A stretch of DNA of 64,000 nucleotides from Planococcus salinarum (GCF_007004625.1 NZ_VIFV01000002.1:124001-188000), one strand, 5' to 3'; shown: positions 25,867-35,612, numbered from the stretch's first letter. The notes: generated by a model from the sequence alone, not told the origin. Numbers and translations: made by a program.

Positions 25867-28287
25867 GTGGACCCTATAGAGACAGTAATCAGCAATTATA
25901 ATCTTCCCCTGGTCATCCTTTCGGTCCTGGTGGCAATTTTCTCCTCTTCCGCTGCGTTGGATATCAGCAGCCGGCTGAAATCGACAACAGAAACAAGCCG
26001 CTTCCGATGGGTCTTGGTCGGGGCATTCATACTCGGGCTCGGCATCTGGTCGATGCATTTTATCGGCATGCTCGCATTCCACCTTTCGATCGATGTGAGC
26101 TACCGCATAAGCATGGTCATCATTTCGATTCTTCCTGCCATTGCGGCATCAGGCATCGCTTTTTATATTGTCAGCAGACCGGCCATCAAGCGAAAAAGCC
26201 TCTTCATCGGCGCATTTTTCATCGGCACCGGCATTATTTCCATGCATTACCTGGGCATGGAGGCCATGGAAATGAATGCGGTGATCACGTATGATCCTTT
26301 GCTATGGACGGTTTCAGCGGCTATCGCTTATGTCGCCTCCTTTACGGGCCTGTTCCTGTTATTTTATTTGCCGGATGTTTCAAGCTTTCATTGGCACAAA
26401 CTGCTCAGTGCAATTTTAATGGGGCTGGCCGTATCAGGCATGCATTATACAGGCATGATGGCCGCTTTCTTTACCCCTTCCGAACAGATCATGGACCACG
26501 CTTTGGGTTCGACAATCGATACCATTCCACTGGCATACAGCATCGGGACCGGGATGCTGCTCCTGCTCGCCATGGCTTCCAGCACTGTTCGGATTGACAG
26601 GATAATTGCGATTCAGACGAAAGAATCCGAATTGAAATTCCAGTCGGTCATTGAATCGGCGAATGACGCCATCATTGTGGCCGATTTACAGGGAATCATC
26701 ATTCAATGGAATCATGCGGCACAATTGATTTTCGGGTACACCAATGAGGAAATACTGGGATCGAATATCGATTTGATCCTGCAGGAAGACTTTGCATCGC
26801 TTCATCGGTGCAGCAACCATGAATATGAAGACGCGGAAGTAGCGAAGGCAATGGGCAGAACCTTTGAATTGACCGGCTGTAAAAAAGACGGCAGTGAATT
26901 CCCTTTGGAAATATCGCTCGGTACCTGGAAGACTGAAAAAGGCGTGTTCTTCAGCAGCATCATCCGGGATATCACAGAACGGAAACTTTCCGAAGAAAAA
27001 ATCAAAGAGTTGGTCTACCTCGAACCGTTGACCGGACTGCCAAACCGCCGCCTTTTCAATGAGCGACTCAGCACGTTATTGGAACAGGCGAAAAGAACAG
27101 GAACGAATTTTTCCCTCTTTTATATGGATCTGGACAATTTCAAAATGATCAACGATACCTTCGGCCATTCGACAGGCGATCTGTTTCTGATGGAAGTGGC
27201 CGAACGGCTGAAGCGCCAGCTCACGGAGCAAGATACACTGTCGCGTCAGGGCGGTGACGAATTCACCCTCCTGTTGCCGGAAACGCACTGCGATGAAGCC
27301 GCAGTGTACGCCTGCAATATGGTGGAAAGTTTGAGTGAAGCATTTCAGTTTAAAGGCGAAGAAATCTTCACTTCCCTGTCCATTGGCATCAGCAGCTATC
27401 CGGCAGACGGTGAGGATGCCGAAACCTTGATCAAGCAGGCCGATATGGCGATGTACCGGATGAAGGAAGAAGGCAAGAACGGCTACCAGTTCTTTACGAA
27501 GGAAATGAATCAGGAAATTTCCAGAAAGGCCAGACTGGCAAACGACTTGCGAAAAGCCACCGATTGCGGCGAATTTTCGATTCATTACCAACCGCAAATT
27601 TCTATCTGCACTGAGGAAATACAGGGTGTGGAAGCGCTGCTGCGCTGGAACCACCCGGAACTGGGCAATATCTCTCCTGCCGAATTCATCCCGATTGCCG
27701 AAGAAACGGGAAGCATCATTAAAATCGGCGAATTCGTTTTGGAACAGGCCTGTCGACAGAACAAAGCCTGGCAGGACGCGGGACTTCCCCCATTTCGCGT
27801 GGCGGTCAACATCTCCGCCAGGCAGTTTGCACAAAAGGACTTGATGGACTTTGTCGGAAATGCGCTCCAAAGTTCCGGTTTGGCGCCGCAATACCTGGAG
27901 CTCGAGCTCACGGAAAGCATCTACCAAAACGATCAAAACTCCATTGATGTGATGCTGCAATTGAAGTCCATGGGCATCTACTTGTCGATCGATGATTTTG
28001 GTACCGGCTATTCTTCCCTCAGCTATCTGAAAATGTTCCCAATCGATACCTTGAAAATCGACCGGCAGTTCACCCGCAACATCGAAACCGATCCGAAAGA
28101 TGCCGTATTGGTAAGAACGATTATACGTATGGCGCATGACCTGGAGCTGAACGTCATTGCAGAAGGCGTCGAAACAAAAGAGCAGTTGGAATTCCTGAAA
28201 AATGAACGCTGCCACCAGGCACAGGGCTATTACTTCAACCGGCCGTTGCCCCCTAAAGAGATTGCGGCACTTTATCAGACTGTGTAG
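25867..28287 (+). CDS. MHYT-PAS-GGDEF-EAL membrane sensor for cyclic di-GMP
   Basis: 806 aa. MHYT sensor of seven membrane segments (residues 1-240) with SMHFIGM, SMHYLGM and GMHYTGM motifs thought to bind metal and sense gas; PAS (about 255-375); GGDEF domain with intact GGDEF near 461; EAL domain with intact EAL near 589 and DDFGTGYSSL, EGVET. Both catalytic motifs are kept, so it could make or break cyclic di-GMP. Starts with GTG. Stands alone with a strong terminator. Confidence 0.93.
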   Translation: MDPIETVISNYNLPLVILSVLVAIFSSSAALDISSRLKSTTETSRFRWVLVGAFILGLGIWSMHFIGMLAFHLSIDVSYRISMVIISILPAIAASGIAFYIVSRPAIKRKSLFIGAFFIGTGIISMHYLGMEAMEMNAVITYDPLLWTVSAAIAYVASFTGLFLLFYLPDVSSFHWHKLLSAILMGLAVSGMHYTGMMAAFFTPSEQIMDHALGSTIDTIPLAYSIGTGMLLLLAMASSTVRIDRIIAIQTKESELKFQSVIESANDAIIVADLQGIIIQWNHAAQLIFGYTNEEILGSNIDLILQEDFASLHRCSNHEYEDAEVAKAMGRTFELTGCKKDGSEFPLEISLGTWKTEKGVFFSSIIRDITERKLSEEKIKELVYLEPLTGLPNRRLFNERLSTLLEQAKRTGTNFSLFYMDLDNFKMINDTFGHSTGDLFLMEVAERLKRQLTEQDTLSRQGGDEFTLLLPETHCDEAAVYACNMVESLSEAFQFKGEEIFTSLSIGISSYPADGEDAETLIKQADMAMYRMKEEGKNGYQFFTKEMNQEISRKARLANDLRKATDCGEFSIHYQPQISICTEEIQGVEALLRWNHPELGNISPAEFIPIAEETGSIIKIGEFVLEQACRQNKAWQDAGLPPFRVAVNISARQFAQKDLMDFVGNALQSSGLAPQYLELELTESIYQNDQNSIDVMLQLKSMGIYLSIDDFGTGYSSLSYLKMFPIDTLKIDRQFTRNIETDPKDAVLVRTIIRMAHDLELNVIAEGVETKEQLEFLKNERCHQAQGYYFNRPLPPKEIAALYQTV

Positions 28288-28293
28288 TTAATG

Positions 28294-28336
28294 CAAAACC
28301 GCACCAGCCTTTCATTGGCTGGTGCGGTTTTTTCAT
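28294..28336 (+). terminator. Terminator of the GGDEF-EAL gene
   Basis: AAACCGCACCAGCC / GGCTGGTGCGGTTTTTT. Confidence 0.92.
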
Positions 28337-28383
28337 TCGAATATTCAGCAGATTTTTGGACGGCTGCGTTCCGGAAAGTCCCA

Positions 28384-29136
28384 TTACTCCGCGATAAACA
28401 GTTTCCCTTTATGCTCAGCCGCCTCCACAGAGATCGACTCCCCGTTCTGCAGCTCTATTTCCACGGTTTCAGTCGGATATCGCTCATCGATATAGATGAA
28501 CACATAGCCTTCCATTTCCGCAGAAACGAAATCGCCATTTTGCGATTCCTGCAGCTCCAGCCTGCCGTAGCCACCTTGCGCATACTCATAGACTGCGATG
28601 GCCGGCTTATCATCAATGTTTAGCGCAAAGACCGTCAGCTCACCGTCGATCCACTCGTCCTGTTTGGTGATTTCAACCTCTTCCCTGTCGAAGTTGTAAT
28701 CGCTGCCGTAATGAAATTCAAGCTCCTTCCACAAATCCCGCTGTTCCGGATAACCGCCGCCTGTCCACGTACTGATTTGCCGGACTTCGCCTTCATCATC
28801 GACCCTCAACGTCACTCCCATATCCGGCGTTTCTGCCTCGCTGATATCGAATGTGCCGACAGTAACGCCCGCTTCGTAATGCTCCGGCCTGATTGTAAAT
28901 TGCTGACCCGGATACTTGGTGCCGAGGTATTCGACAACCTGTTCATACTTCGCAGCATGGGTGTTCATTTTCATAGTCGGATAATAAGCGTAATAACCGA
29001 CGTATCCGATCAGCAGAGTGGCAGTAATAGCCACCGCCCATTTTTTGCGCTTTCGGAACACGAACCAGGCGATTGCGATTATGATAAGCAATAAAAAACC
29101 GATGAGCGTAAAAGTAATCCATTCACTTGGATTCAT
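28384..29136 (-). CDS. Membrane-anchored protein of unknown function
   Basis: 250 aa. Two N-terminal membrane segments (about 8-28 and 34-52), then an extracytoplasmic domain of about 195 residues rich in acidic and aromatic residues. Start at ATG 29136 with AAGGAAG; the longer frame is not supported. It begins a stretch of minus-strand genes for small envelope proteins. No family recognised. Confidence 0.7.
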   Translation of the reverse strand: MNPSEWITFTLIGFLLLIIIAIAWFVFRKRKKWAVAITATLLIGYVGYYAYYPTMKMNTHAAKYEQVVEYLGTKYPGQQFTIRPEHYEAGVTVGTFDISEAETPDMGVTLRVDDEGEVRQISTWTGGGYPEQRDLWKELEFHYGSDYNFDREEVEITKQDEWIDGELTVFALNIDDKPAIAVYEYAQGGYGRLELQESQNGDFVSAEMEGYVFIYIDERYPTETVEIELQNGESISVEAAEHKGKLFIAE

Positions 29137-29328
29137 GTGAATCTTCCTTTCTTTAAAGCAATTGGAAAGCCATTTTGATCTTTCTTCCATACGCTGTCGG
29201 CATAGCAGCGTGTCCCCCGGGAATACCACGTTGAATTCGAAAAAAATCGTTAGCCACATCAAGCAATTACACCTGTACCCGTGATTTGGAGCTTTGGAAA
29301 GGGGGGAAATCGGATAGGTGAATGATTT

Positions 29329-29439
29329 GCGGGCGATTATTTTTGTTTGCGGGCGATTAAAATTTTTTATGCGCGGTTAGGAGAATTTGCGCGCGATTAG
29401 AAGTTTTTATGCGCGATTAAAAAAAGATATGCGCGTTCA
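29329..29439. repeat. Degenerate tandem array C, 6 units, exact 20-bp period
   Basis: The core TGCGCGCGATTA (variants GGGCGATTA, GCGCGGTTA, GCGCGTTCA) ends at 29339, 29359, 29379, 29399, 29419 and 29439: exactly 20 bp each. It lies between an envelope gene and the Nudix gene. Confidence 0.9.
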
Positions 29440-29460
29440 GCAATTTTTTCTAAGAAAAAC

Positions 29461-29901
29461 TCAAAACTCCACAAAAAACGGCTGCGCCGCTTCATTCAGG
29501 CAAAGCTCGATTCGCTCACGGAAGTTTTTCCACGTCACCAGCTCGAGCGCTTCATCGATCGGAAGAAAGCCGACTTCCAGGCTTTCTTCCGAAGTGGTTG
29601 GCGTGCCGCCTACCGCTTTTGCCAAAAACAGCGTGTTGCAGATGGACGCCTCCACATTTTGGAACACGCCGCAGAACTTCACAATTTCCACGTCAATGCC
29701 CGACTCTTCCTTCGTTTCCCGGATGGCCGCAGCTTTCAGCGATTCCCCTTCTTCAACTTGCCCGCCCGGCATTTCCCAGCCCCGCCGCGGTCCTTTGATC
29801 AATAACATCTCACCTTCGTCATTCAATACAATCGCTGCTGCCGAAACAATATGCTTGGGCGGCGAATAAAGTGTTTGGGTGCCTGGTTCTTTTGAGACCA
29901 A
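29461..29901 (-). CDS. Nudix hydrolase
   Basis: 146 aa. Complete Nudix box: GGQVEEGE, seven residues on to RETKEESG, which binds Mg and cuts nucleoside diphosphate-X bonds. The start is TTG at 29901, seven bases after GGAGG. The substrate cannot be predicted; MutT/NdpA-like housecleaning is typical. Its 3' end abuts tandem array C. Confidence 0.9.
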   Translation of the reverse strand: MVSKEPGTQTLYSPPKHIVSAAAIVLNDEGEMLLIKGPRRGWEMPGGQVEEGESLKAAAIRETKEESGIDVEIVKFCGVFQNVEASICNTLFLAKAVGGTPTTSEESLEVGFLPIDEALELVTWKNFRERIELCLNEAAQPFFVEF

Positions 29902-30056
29902 TGCAATTCCTCCATTCGAATCACTTCAATTATTTATTGCTTTCAAATATACCATATTATTTCCAATATTTATTTCACCCTGTAAACTTTTTCTTTCTGC
30001 TCTGATCATTATTGAAATAAAAAAAGAGAAAGGCTCTACTCAGCACTTTCCCTTCA

Positions 30057-30419
30057 TCATTGTTCCTTCTTTAATCGAGACGGCGTCCACACAGAAGTCA
30101 GATATCGCATAAACTTCTTATTGAACAGCGCGAACGGAAGCACAGCCATCATACCGCTGGCAATAAAAAATGCATTTGCATAGGCTGGTATATCGCGCAC
30201 CGGCACCCGATCGTTTATTTCAAATAAAAGAAAATAGACACCGATTCCCGCTCCGTCGACGTTTCGCGAGCGGTCCATCAGACTGAAGCCTTCTTTCAAC
30301 AGCAGGAAAGCGATTACGATACAGAAAGCCGAGCCTCCCCATTTCAAGAATCTCACGTATGGGAACATGGTATTCTGCAGGTTTTTGCCTAATTTCTTCT
30401 TTTCTCCAAATGGCAGCAT
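30057..30419 (-). CDS. Small two-span membrane protein
   Basis: 120 aa, membrane segments at about 24-43 and 80-98, basic C-terminus. AGGAGATG upstream. Lies 21 bp after the lipoprotein gene at 30441-30821, so probably the same transcript. No family recognised. Confidence 0.65.
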   Translation of the reverse strand: MLPFGEKKKLGKNLQNTMFPYVRFLKWGGSAFCIVIAFLLLKEGFSLMDRSRNVDGAGIGVYFLLFEINDRVPVRDIPAYANAFFIASGMMAVLPFALFNKKFMRYLTSVWTPSRLKKEQ

Positions 30420-30440
30420 TGCGCATCATCTCCTAAGTAT

Positions 30441-30821
30441 TTACTCAAATTCCTGCAAAACGATTTCCTCAAATTGTTCCCGGACTCCGTTTTTCAATGT
30501 ATAAATCGTATGCGTATCTTCCTGATCCATTACGCTGCCCTCACCGACAAACCAGAGATAAAATTTTCTTTCCCCAATCAGCAGCTCGAATTCAGGATCT
30601 ACCACATCTGCTATCCCTGGTTCTTTTTTCGCATTTTCGATCCCTTCAATTAAGATCTCTATATCTTCGGCGTCCGTGATCGTCACAGAAGAGTCCGGTT
30701 TAACTTCCCCGAAGCTGAGCATTTCATTAATTGTAATTTCGTCCACTTCTTCGATTCCGCCCATGGAACAGCCGGCCAGAAAAAGAATCGTCGCAATACA
30801 AAGCAGGAAGCTTTTTTTCAT
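30441..30821 (-). CDS. Lipoprotein of unknown function, 126 aa
   Basis: Signal MKKSFLLCIATILFLAGC with lipobox LAGC, then an acidic domain of about 105 residues. I set the start at the second ATG (30821) because GGAGG is eight bases before it. Likely co-transcribed with the 120-aa membrane protein downstream. Confidence 0.75.
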   Translation of the reverse strand: MKKSFLLCIATILFLAGCSMGGIEEVDEITINEMLSFGEVKPDSSVTITDAEDIEILIEGIENAKKEPGIADVVDPEFELLIGERKFYLWFVGEGSVMDQEDTHTIYTLKNGVREQFEEIVLQEFE

Positions 30822-30912
30822 AATCATTTCCTCCAGTATTATATATAGTTTTCTACAAACCGGTTCCCTCTTTTAACTAGTGCCTGCTATTCTTTTGATT
30901 TAAAACATACAC

Positions 30913-31425
30913 TTAGTTCTCAAACGGCACATTCGTTGCTATTCCACTTTGGACAATCACCAAATTCTCCATCTCGCCGGACTGTTCTTTATCAAGTTCA
31001 ATAACGAACGTTCTTGGGGTGGCATCAGAAGTACAATCAGCATCTCCCTCCGGCTCTGTCAAAGGGATGGTCATTGTAATGTTGTCAGCGCTCCATTCAA
31101 CACTTTCCAGCTCGTAGGGACAACTGCCCGACTCCTGAACTCCGAGGAACAAGACATCTTTCTCCTCAAAATCCACGCTCGGCAGCTCTCCCTCAAATCT
31201 GTACAAATCCCAGTTTTGCTCAAACTCCGACCCTTCCACAGCCTTTCTAACCATGTATTGAAAATATGGCGCTCTTTCTCTTTCAAATGCAATCTCAAAA
31301 AAATCAGAAGGCAGCGTCTTCTCGCTGGCTATGACACTTTCCGCATTATTTGCGCTATTGCCGCAGCCAGTTAGAAGTAACGTCAGAAATAAAACAGGAG
31401 CAAAAATCATTTTGGAGATTCTCAT
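30913..31425 (-). CDS. Lipoprotein of unknown function, 170 aa
   Basis: Signal peptide with lipobox LTGC, then an acidic extracytoplasmic domain with two Cys (SGSCPYE and DADCTS) that could form a disulphide. Ribosome site AAGGGGTGG. It lies 28 bp after the serine hydrolase gene on the same strand. No family recognised. Confidence 0.75.
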   Translation of the reverse strand: MRISKMIFAPVLFLTLLLTGCGNSANNAESVIASEKTLPSDFFEIAFERERAPYFQYMVRKAVEGSEFEQNWDLYRFEGELPSVDFEEKDVLFLGVQESGSCPYELESVEWSADNITMTIPLTEPEGDADCTSDATPRTFVIELDKEQSGEMENLVIVQSGIATNVPFEN

Positions 31426-31453
31426 AGCTTCGCCACCCCTTTTCCGCTATCTC

Positions 31454-32581
31454 TTACTCTTCCATAAAAACATCCAATACCTTGTCGCAAATTTCATGGT
31501 GCATCGAGCCGTCAAAATTCAACAGCACGACGACTCCCAGTCCGAGTTGCGGCGCCATTGTCATCAATGAACGCACCGCCATTTGGCCGCCTCCATGTTC
31601 AACAACTTTGACCCCTTTGTACACATCCGTAAACCAGGCGAGGCCATAGCTTCGCACTTCACTGCCGAAGCGCCATTCTTCGCTGACCTGATGGACCGGT
31701 TTCTGCATTTCTTCAATAAGATCAGAACGCAACACCGTTGGATCGCCATTCAAATGAAACCGCAAATATCGCGCCAGGTCATTTGCCGAGGCATACAAAT
31801 AGCCGATCGGTGCAGCAATCGAATTGATTGGAAATGGCGTTTCCGCCTGTTCGTCGCCCAGATAATACCGGGCGCTGTTTTCATCCTTCTGCACTGCCAG
31901 CGCATCTGCCGTGGTCCGCTTCATCTGCAAAGGCACGAGGATTTTTTCGGCAAGGTGTTTTTCCCAGCTGTCGCCTGTCACTTTTTCAATCACATCCGCC
32001 ACAATCACATAGGCATCGGTGCAATAATCCCATCCCTGCCCCACGGGATACGCGAGCTCCACTTTTTCAAACCATCTCGTTACGTCTTCCCTGCTGTTCA
32101 TGCGATTGATTTCTTCTTCGGTCAGCCTGTAGTCGTCGAGCGCCTCCTGAAACTCCGTGGGCGTATCGGAAAAAATCTCTCTGATATTCGGCGCAATCAT
32201 ATTGCCAATCCCTAAATCCGGCGGGAACCCAGCCGTATGGGACAAGATGTGGCGGATGGTGAACCGATCACTCTGTTCTTTTTCCTTTGTCCGGAAATAC
32301 GGCAGGTGCTTCACGACCGGATCGTCCAGCGAAATCAAACCTGCCTCTACGAGTTGCATGACGGAAAGCGCGGCAAAATTCTTGGAAATGCTCTGAATGC
32401 TCATCTGCGTATCTCCATCGATTGGCCGCTCCGGCTGAAGCTGCGAATGGCCGAACCCTCTGGAATAAATAATATCTCCATCTTTCACAATGGCGACGCT
32501 CACTCCAGCTGTCGGTTGCGCCTCCATCATTTCTGTGATGTAGTCGGTTACCCTGTCCAGCTTTTCAATCCATTGAGTCAT
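31454..32581 (-). CDS. Serine hydrolase, class C beta-lactamase/esterase family
   Basis: 375 aa. SxxK motif SISK (in SIQSISKNF), the Tyr motif in DYCTDAYVIV, and the third motif HGGG give the beta-lactamase fold. There is no signal peptide, so it is likely an intracellular esterase or peptidase and not a resistance enzyme. Ribosome site AGGAGG. First gene upstream of the small lipoprotein genes. Confidence 0.88.
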   Translation of the reverse strand: MTQWIEKLDRVTDYITEMMEAQPTAGVSVAIVKDGDIIYSRGFGHSQLQPERPIDGDTQMSIQSISKNFAALSVMQLVEAGLISLDDPVVKHLPYFRTKEKEQSDRFTIRHILSHTAGFPPDLGIGNMIAPNIREIFSDTPTEFQEALDDYRLTEEEINRMNSREDVTRWFEKVELAYPVGQGWDYCTDAYVIVADVIEKVTGDSWEKHLAEKILVPLQMKRTTADALAVQKDENSARYYLGDEQAETPFPINSIAAPIGYLYASANDLARYLRFHLNGDPTVLRSDLIEEMQKPVHQVSEEWRFGSEVRSYGLAWFTDVYKGVKVVEHGGGQMAVRSLMTMAPQLGLGVVVLLNFDGSMHHEICDKVLDVFMEE

Positions 32582-32626
32582 GGTTGCCTCCTATATTTTA
32601 TTAATGTGAATTCGTTCATGAATTGT

Positions 32627-33451
32627 TTAGGTGCTGAAAAGCTCCCCATTCAATGCCGCCACATACCTCTTCGCCGACCGCTGAACCGCCGCTCCCGCAT
32701 CTTCTTCCAGAATCCGGTGAAACGCATCATAGAGCCGATTGAATTTAACCTCCGCCATCTGCCCGGCCATCCGCTCAACAATCGATGCGGGCAACGGAAT
32801 GAAGTTCGGGTAGCTGTACATAAACGTCACCCACTCGCGGTCTGACACTACCCGGATGATATCGCCCGTCAGCAAGACCCCCGTCCCATTACTGCCCGCT
32901 TTCCATTCCGCGACAGCTGCGCCTTTGAAATGGCCGCCTACCCGGTGCAACCCGATATCTTTCGTCAATTCGAGGGATTCGCCCGACCAAAAAATGATCC
33001 TGTCGCTCGTTCTCGTCACCCACTCTTTGTCATCTTCGTGGATATAAATCGATGCACCAAATGCTTCCGCCCATTCCACTTGCGCAGAATAATAATGCGG
33101 ATGCGACAGCGCAATGGCATCGATGCCGCCCAGCTGTTTTATTTCGCTGGTTGTCTCCGAATCGATGTACGTGATGCAGTCCCACAATAAATTCAGGTTC
33201 TTGCCCTGAACGAGATACGCCGTTTGGCCAATGCCAAAATTCGGTGTGGTGGAAATGTTGAAGAGCCCTTCCTCTTCCGGCAAGATCAGGTTCCGATAAA
33301 TGCCCGATTCCTCCATCTCGTCCAATGTCGTCCAGGTTTGGCCAGCCGGACTGACGTATTGCCGCTCCTCGTTGCAGATCCGGCATTTCTCCGGCGCGGT
33401 TGCCGAAGCTTCAGCCTGGACACCGCAAGTGGTGCAAATGAAGTTCTTCAT
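32627..33451 (-). CDS. Metallo-beta-lactamase fold hydrolase with N-terminal zinc ribbon
   Basis: 274 aa. Residues 1-30 hold two CxxC knuckles (CTTC, CRIC), a rubredoxin- or zinc-ribbon-like module. The MBL core follows, but the usual HxHxDH motif is only SHPHYYS, so the Asp is missing and metal binding may be altered. GGHFKG and LLTGDI give the later metal ligands. Start at ATG 33451, nine bases after AAAGG. Substrate unknown. Confidence 0.82.
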   Translation of the reverse strand: MKNFICTTCGVQAEASATAPEKCRICNEERQYVSPAGQTWTTLDEMEESGIYRNLILPEEEGLFNISTTPNFGIGQTAYLVQGKNLNLLWDCITYIDSETTSEIKQLGGIDAIALSHPHYYSAQVEWAEAFGASIYIHEDDKEWVTRTSDRIIFWSGESLELTKDIGLHRVGGHFKGAAVAEWKAGSNGTGVLLTGDIIRVVSDREWVTFMYSYPNFIPLPASIVERMAGQMAEVKFNRLYDAFHRILEEDAGAAVQRSAKRYVAALNGELFST

Positions 33452-33630
33452 GTTCTTCATCCTTTCATTTTTCTGCTGCTATGTACGTGAAAACTTTCTA
33501 TTTCGAATTATCCAAACTACCCAGTTTCTATTATATCCTAAAAATCCCAATTGGAATTCAATCATTGGTCTGGTTTGTTGAAAAATGCGGCTGATTTTTC
33601 GCCAACTTTGCGGAAATAAAAGCTGAATGA

Positions 33631-33680
33631 TCATAGAATGGTGAAAAGTGATCATAGAACCCCGAATACCGCTCATAGAA
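33631..33680. repeat. Degenerate tandem array F, 3 units, core TCATAGAA
   Basis: TCATAGAA begins at 33631, 33652 and 33673: two exact 21-bp steps. A short member of the same kind of array. Confidence 0.65.
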
Positions 33681-33875
33681 ATTTTCACGCCAATAAAAAA
33701 AGAAGAAACTCATCTCCAGGCCTCTCCTTTACGTGCGTATACCACTTATTTTTTCCTGAATAATGCCGTCCACAATGCCGAGACGCCAAAAACCTCTTCG
33801 TTTTAGTCGGCTGCTCGCATCTTCTGAATTTCAGTTTCTTCGAGGCTTTCACAATTCCAACCAACAATTCCCTCT
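33681..33875. other. Intergenic, no supported gene
   Basis: A minus-strand frame crosses here but lacks a ribosome site and shows no family match. It may be a gene remnant. Confidence 0.4.
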
Positions 33876-33972
33876 TTATCCACAGGCAATGAATGACCCC
33901 TACATTCACCATCACTTATCCCCATGTGGATAACACAAAATTGTTTGGCGGCTTTTCGAAAACTTATCAACA
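33876..33972. promoter_or_regulatory. Second DnaA box cluster
   Basis: Perfect boxes at 33876-33884 (+) and 33925-33933 (-), with near matches TTATCCCCA at 33916 and TTATCAACA at 33964. Lies in the gap before tag. Confidence 0.65.
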
Positions 33973-34008
33973 GTTGGTTCGAAACAAAGTCCCACTCCCA
34001 ATCTCCGC

Positions 34009-34569
34009 TTACCGATTCAACGTATGAAAATCACACGTTTTGAGATGGTCATCAATCATCCCGATTGCCTGCAGAAACGAATATGTCGTAACCGGGCCCA
34101 CGAATTTGAAGCCGCATTTTTTCAGTTCTTTGCTGACTTGGAGGGACAAAGGAGAGTCGGCAGGCATTTGCGACTGGGACTCCCATTCGTTGATGATCGG
34201 CTCTGATTTCACAAAGTCCCATAGAAAATCTGCGAAGCTTCCGAATTCCTTTTGCACCTTCTGGACGGCCTGCGCATTGCTGCGCACCGATTTCAGCTTC
34301 GCAAAATGCTTGATGACGTTATAATTCTCTTTTATTGCTTCCAAATCCGCATCACTCAACCCCGCGCAATAGTCGATGTCGAAGTTCTTGAATGCCGCCT
34401 GGTACGCTCCACGTTTCGCCAGAACAATGCTCCACGACAAGCCGGCCTGTGCGCCTTCCAGGTTCAGCAATTCGAAAATGTAGCGGTCATCCCGCGTGGG
34501 CCTGCACCATTCTTCATCATGATACGCCTGCATCATTTCACTGCTTTTCGGCCATGAACATTGTTCCAT
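34009..34569 (-). CDS. tag: DNA-3-methyladenine glycosylase I
   Basis: 186 aa. Removes 3-methyladenine from alkylated DNA. The zinc-site residues typical of Tag are present: Cys4, the His of AYHDEEW, and the C-terminal IDDHLKTC pair. GAQAGLSWSIVLAKR is the helix-hairpin region. Ribosome site GAGGCGG. It lies close to ogt on the same strand, so this is a small alkylation-repair neighbourhood, though 550 bp and array D separate them. Confidence 0.95.
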   Translation of the reverse strand: MEQCSWPKSSEMMQAYHDEEWCRPTRDDRYIFELLNLEGAQAGLSWSIVLAKRGAYQAAFKNFDIDYCAGLSDADLEAIKENYNVIKHFAKLKSVRSNAQAVQKVQKEFGSFADFLWDFVKSEPIINEWESQSQMPADSPLSLQVSKELKKCGFKFVGPVTTYSFLQAIGMIDDHLKTCDFHTLNR

Positions 34570-34714
34570 TTCCGCGCCGCCTCTTTCATCCTGTTGAATT
34601 TACTTTACCATTCCTGAACAAGTAACTGCCTGTCATATCGAAAATAAAACCAAAGCATTTCCATCGATTATCATTTCCAAAAGTACACTGCCCCATACCA
34701 GCAATTCTCTTAAA

Positions 34715-34756
34715 GTTTTTTCGCTTTTCGCCTGCGAAAAGCATCCAGTTGTCTTT
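34715..34756 (-). repeat. 42-bp block shared with 52238-52279
   Basis: Matches 52238-52279 on the other strand at 38 of 42 positions. It contains the hairpin CTTTTCGCAGGCGAAAAG. It lies 94 bp from array D, the same distance as its partner from array E. In one frame it reads RQLDAFRRRKA, possibly the end of a lost gene. Confidence 0.8.
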
Positions 34757-34850
34757 TGATCTGAGCTTTTGGAGGAAGATTGATCTCAATAAAGTCTGGG
34801 GTTGGCCTCTTATGCTGGTTTGGCGCATGGCGTGATGGGGTTGGTGGCGG

Positions 34851-34960
34851 ATTTCCGCGTTCAGGAGATTATTTCCGCGTTCAGTGAATTATTTCCGCGG
34901 TCAAAAAAATAATTCCGCGTTCAGCGATTTAATTCCGCGTTCAAAAGATTATTTCCGCGT
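34851..34960. repeat. Degenerate tandem array D, 6 units, exact 20-bp period
   Basis: ATTTCCGCGTTCA or AATTCCGCGTTCA begins at 34851, 34871, 34891, 34911, 34931 and 34951. The remaining bases of each unit vary. It is the reverse complement of array E. Confidence 0.92.
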
Positions 34961-35038
34961 TCGCCAATTTCCCCACCGCTTTCGATGCGTTACAAGCGTT
35001 CGTCCCAAGCTCAGCAGACGCCAGTTTCCCAAAACACA

Positions 35039-35079
35039 CAAAAAAGAGGAGAAACTTTTCACAAGTTTCTCCCCTGAAA
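35039..35079 (-). terminator. Terminator of ogt
   Basis: Minus strand GGGGAGAAACT / AGTTTCTCCTC followed by TTTTTTG. Confidence 0.85.
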
Positions 35080-35120
35080 ACTGGCTGTCGCATACTAAAG
35101 CGATCCTGCACTATACGAAC

Positions 35121-35612
35121 CTACAAAATATTTTTCTCGCGCACTTCTTTCTCATGCTCCAGCAGCCATTCTTTTCTGCTCAAAGTCCCCGCGTACCCGG
35201 TCAGTTTTCCGCTCGAGCCGATGATCCGGTGGCACGGCACGATGATGCTCAGCTTGTTTTTGCTGTTGGCGTTGCCAACTGCACGCACCGCTTTGTCGCT
35301 TCCGACTTTCACCGCAATGTCACGGTAGGAAGCGGTTTCCGCATAGCCGATCGTGGTTAAGGCAGACCACACTTTTCCCTGGAACTCGGTGCCGGTGGAA
35401 ATATAGGGCACGGTGAACTCCATTCGCTCGCCTCTGAAATATTCAGCCAGTTCCTGCTGGCAATCCTTAAGAACCTGTGGCGTATCCGGCTGCGGGTGAT
35501 GGACAATAGCCTCGTGTTCTTTGAAAAAGATCGACAGGATGCCTTCTTCCGTACCCGTGATTTCTACGATGCCAATCGGCGACTGCAGTTCGATTTGATG
35601 TAATTTATTCAT
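35121..35612 (-). CDS. ogt: Methylated-DNA-protein-cysteine methyltransferase
   Basis: 163 aa. Suicide enzyme that moves the methyl group from O6-methylguanine to its own Cys in VPCHRI. AVRAVGNANSKN is the DNA-binding recognition helix and arginine finger region. Start at ATG 35612 after GGAGG; the longer frame is not supported. Ogt and AdaB have the same architecture. Confidence 0.93.
   Translation of the reverse strand: MNKLHQIELQSPIGIVEITGTEEGILSIFFKEHEAIVHHPQPDTPQVLKDCQQELAEYFRGERMEFTVPYISTGTEFQGKVWSALTTIGYAETASYRDIAVKVGSDKAVRAVGNANSKNKLSIIVPCHRIIGSSGKLTGYAGTLSRKEWLLEHEKEVREKNIL

Noticed and set aside
27076-28215. A 379-codon open frame opposite the GGDEF-EAL gene
   Set aside because: Antisense shadow of a clear multidomain protein; no ribosome site and no family motif.
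29329-34960. Arrays C and D as CRISPR
   Set aside because: Units are only 20 bp, the variable part is 7-10 bp, cores are imperfect and there are no cas genes.
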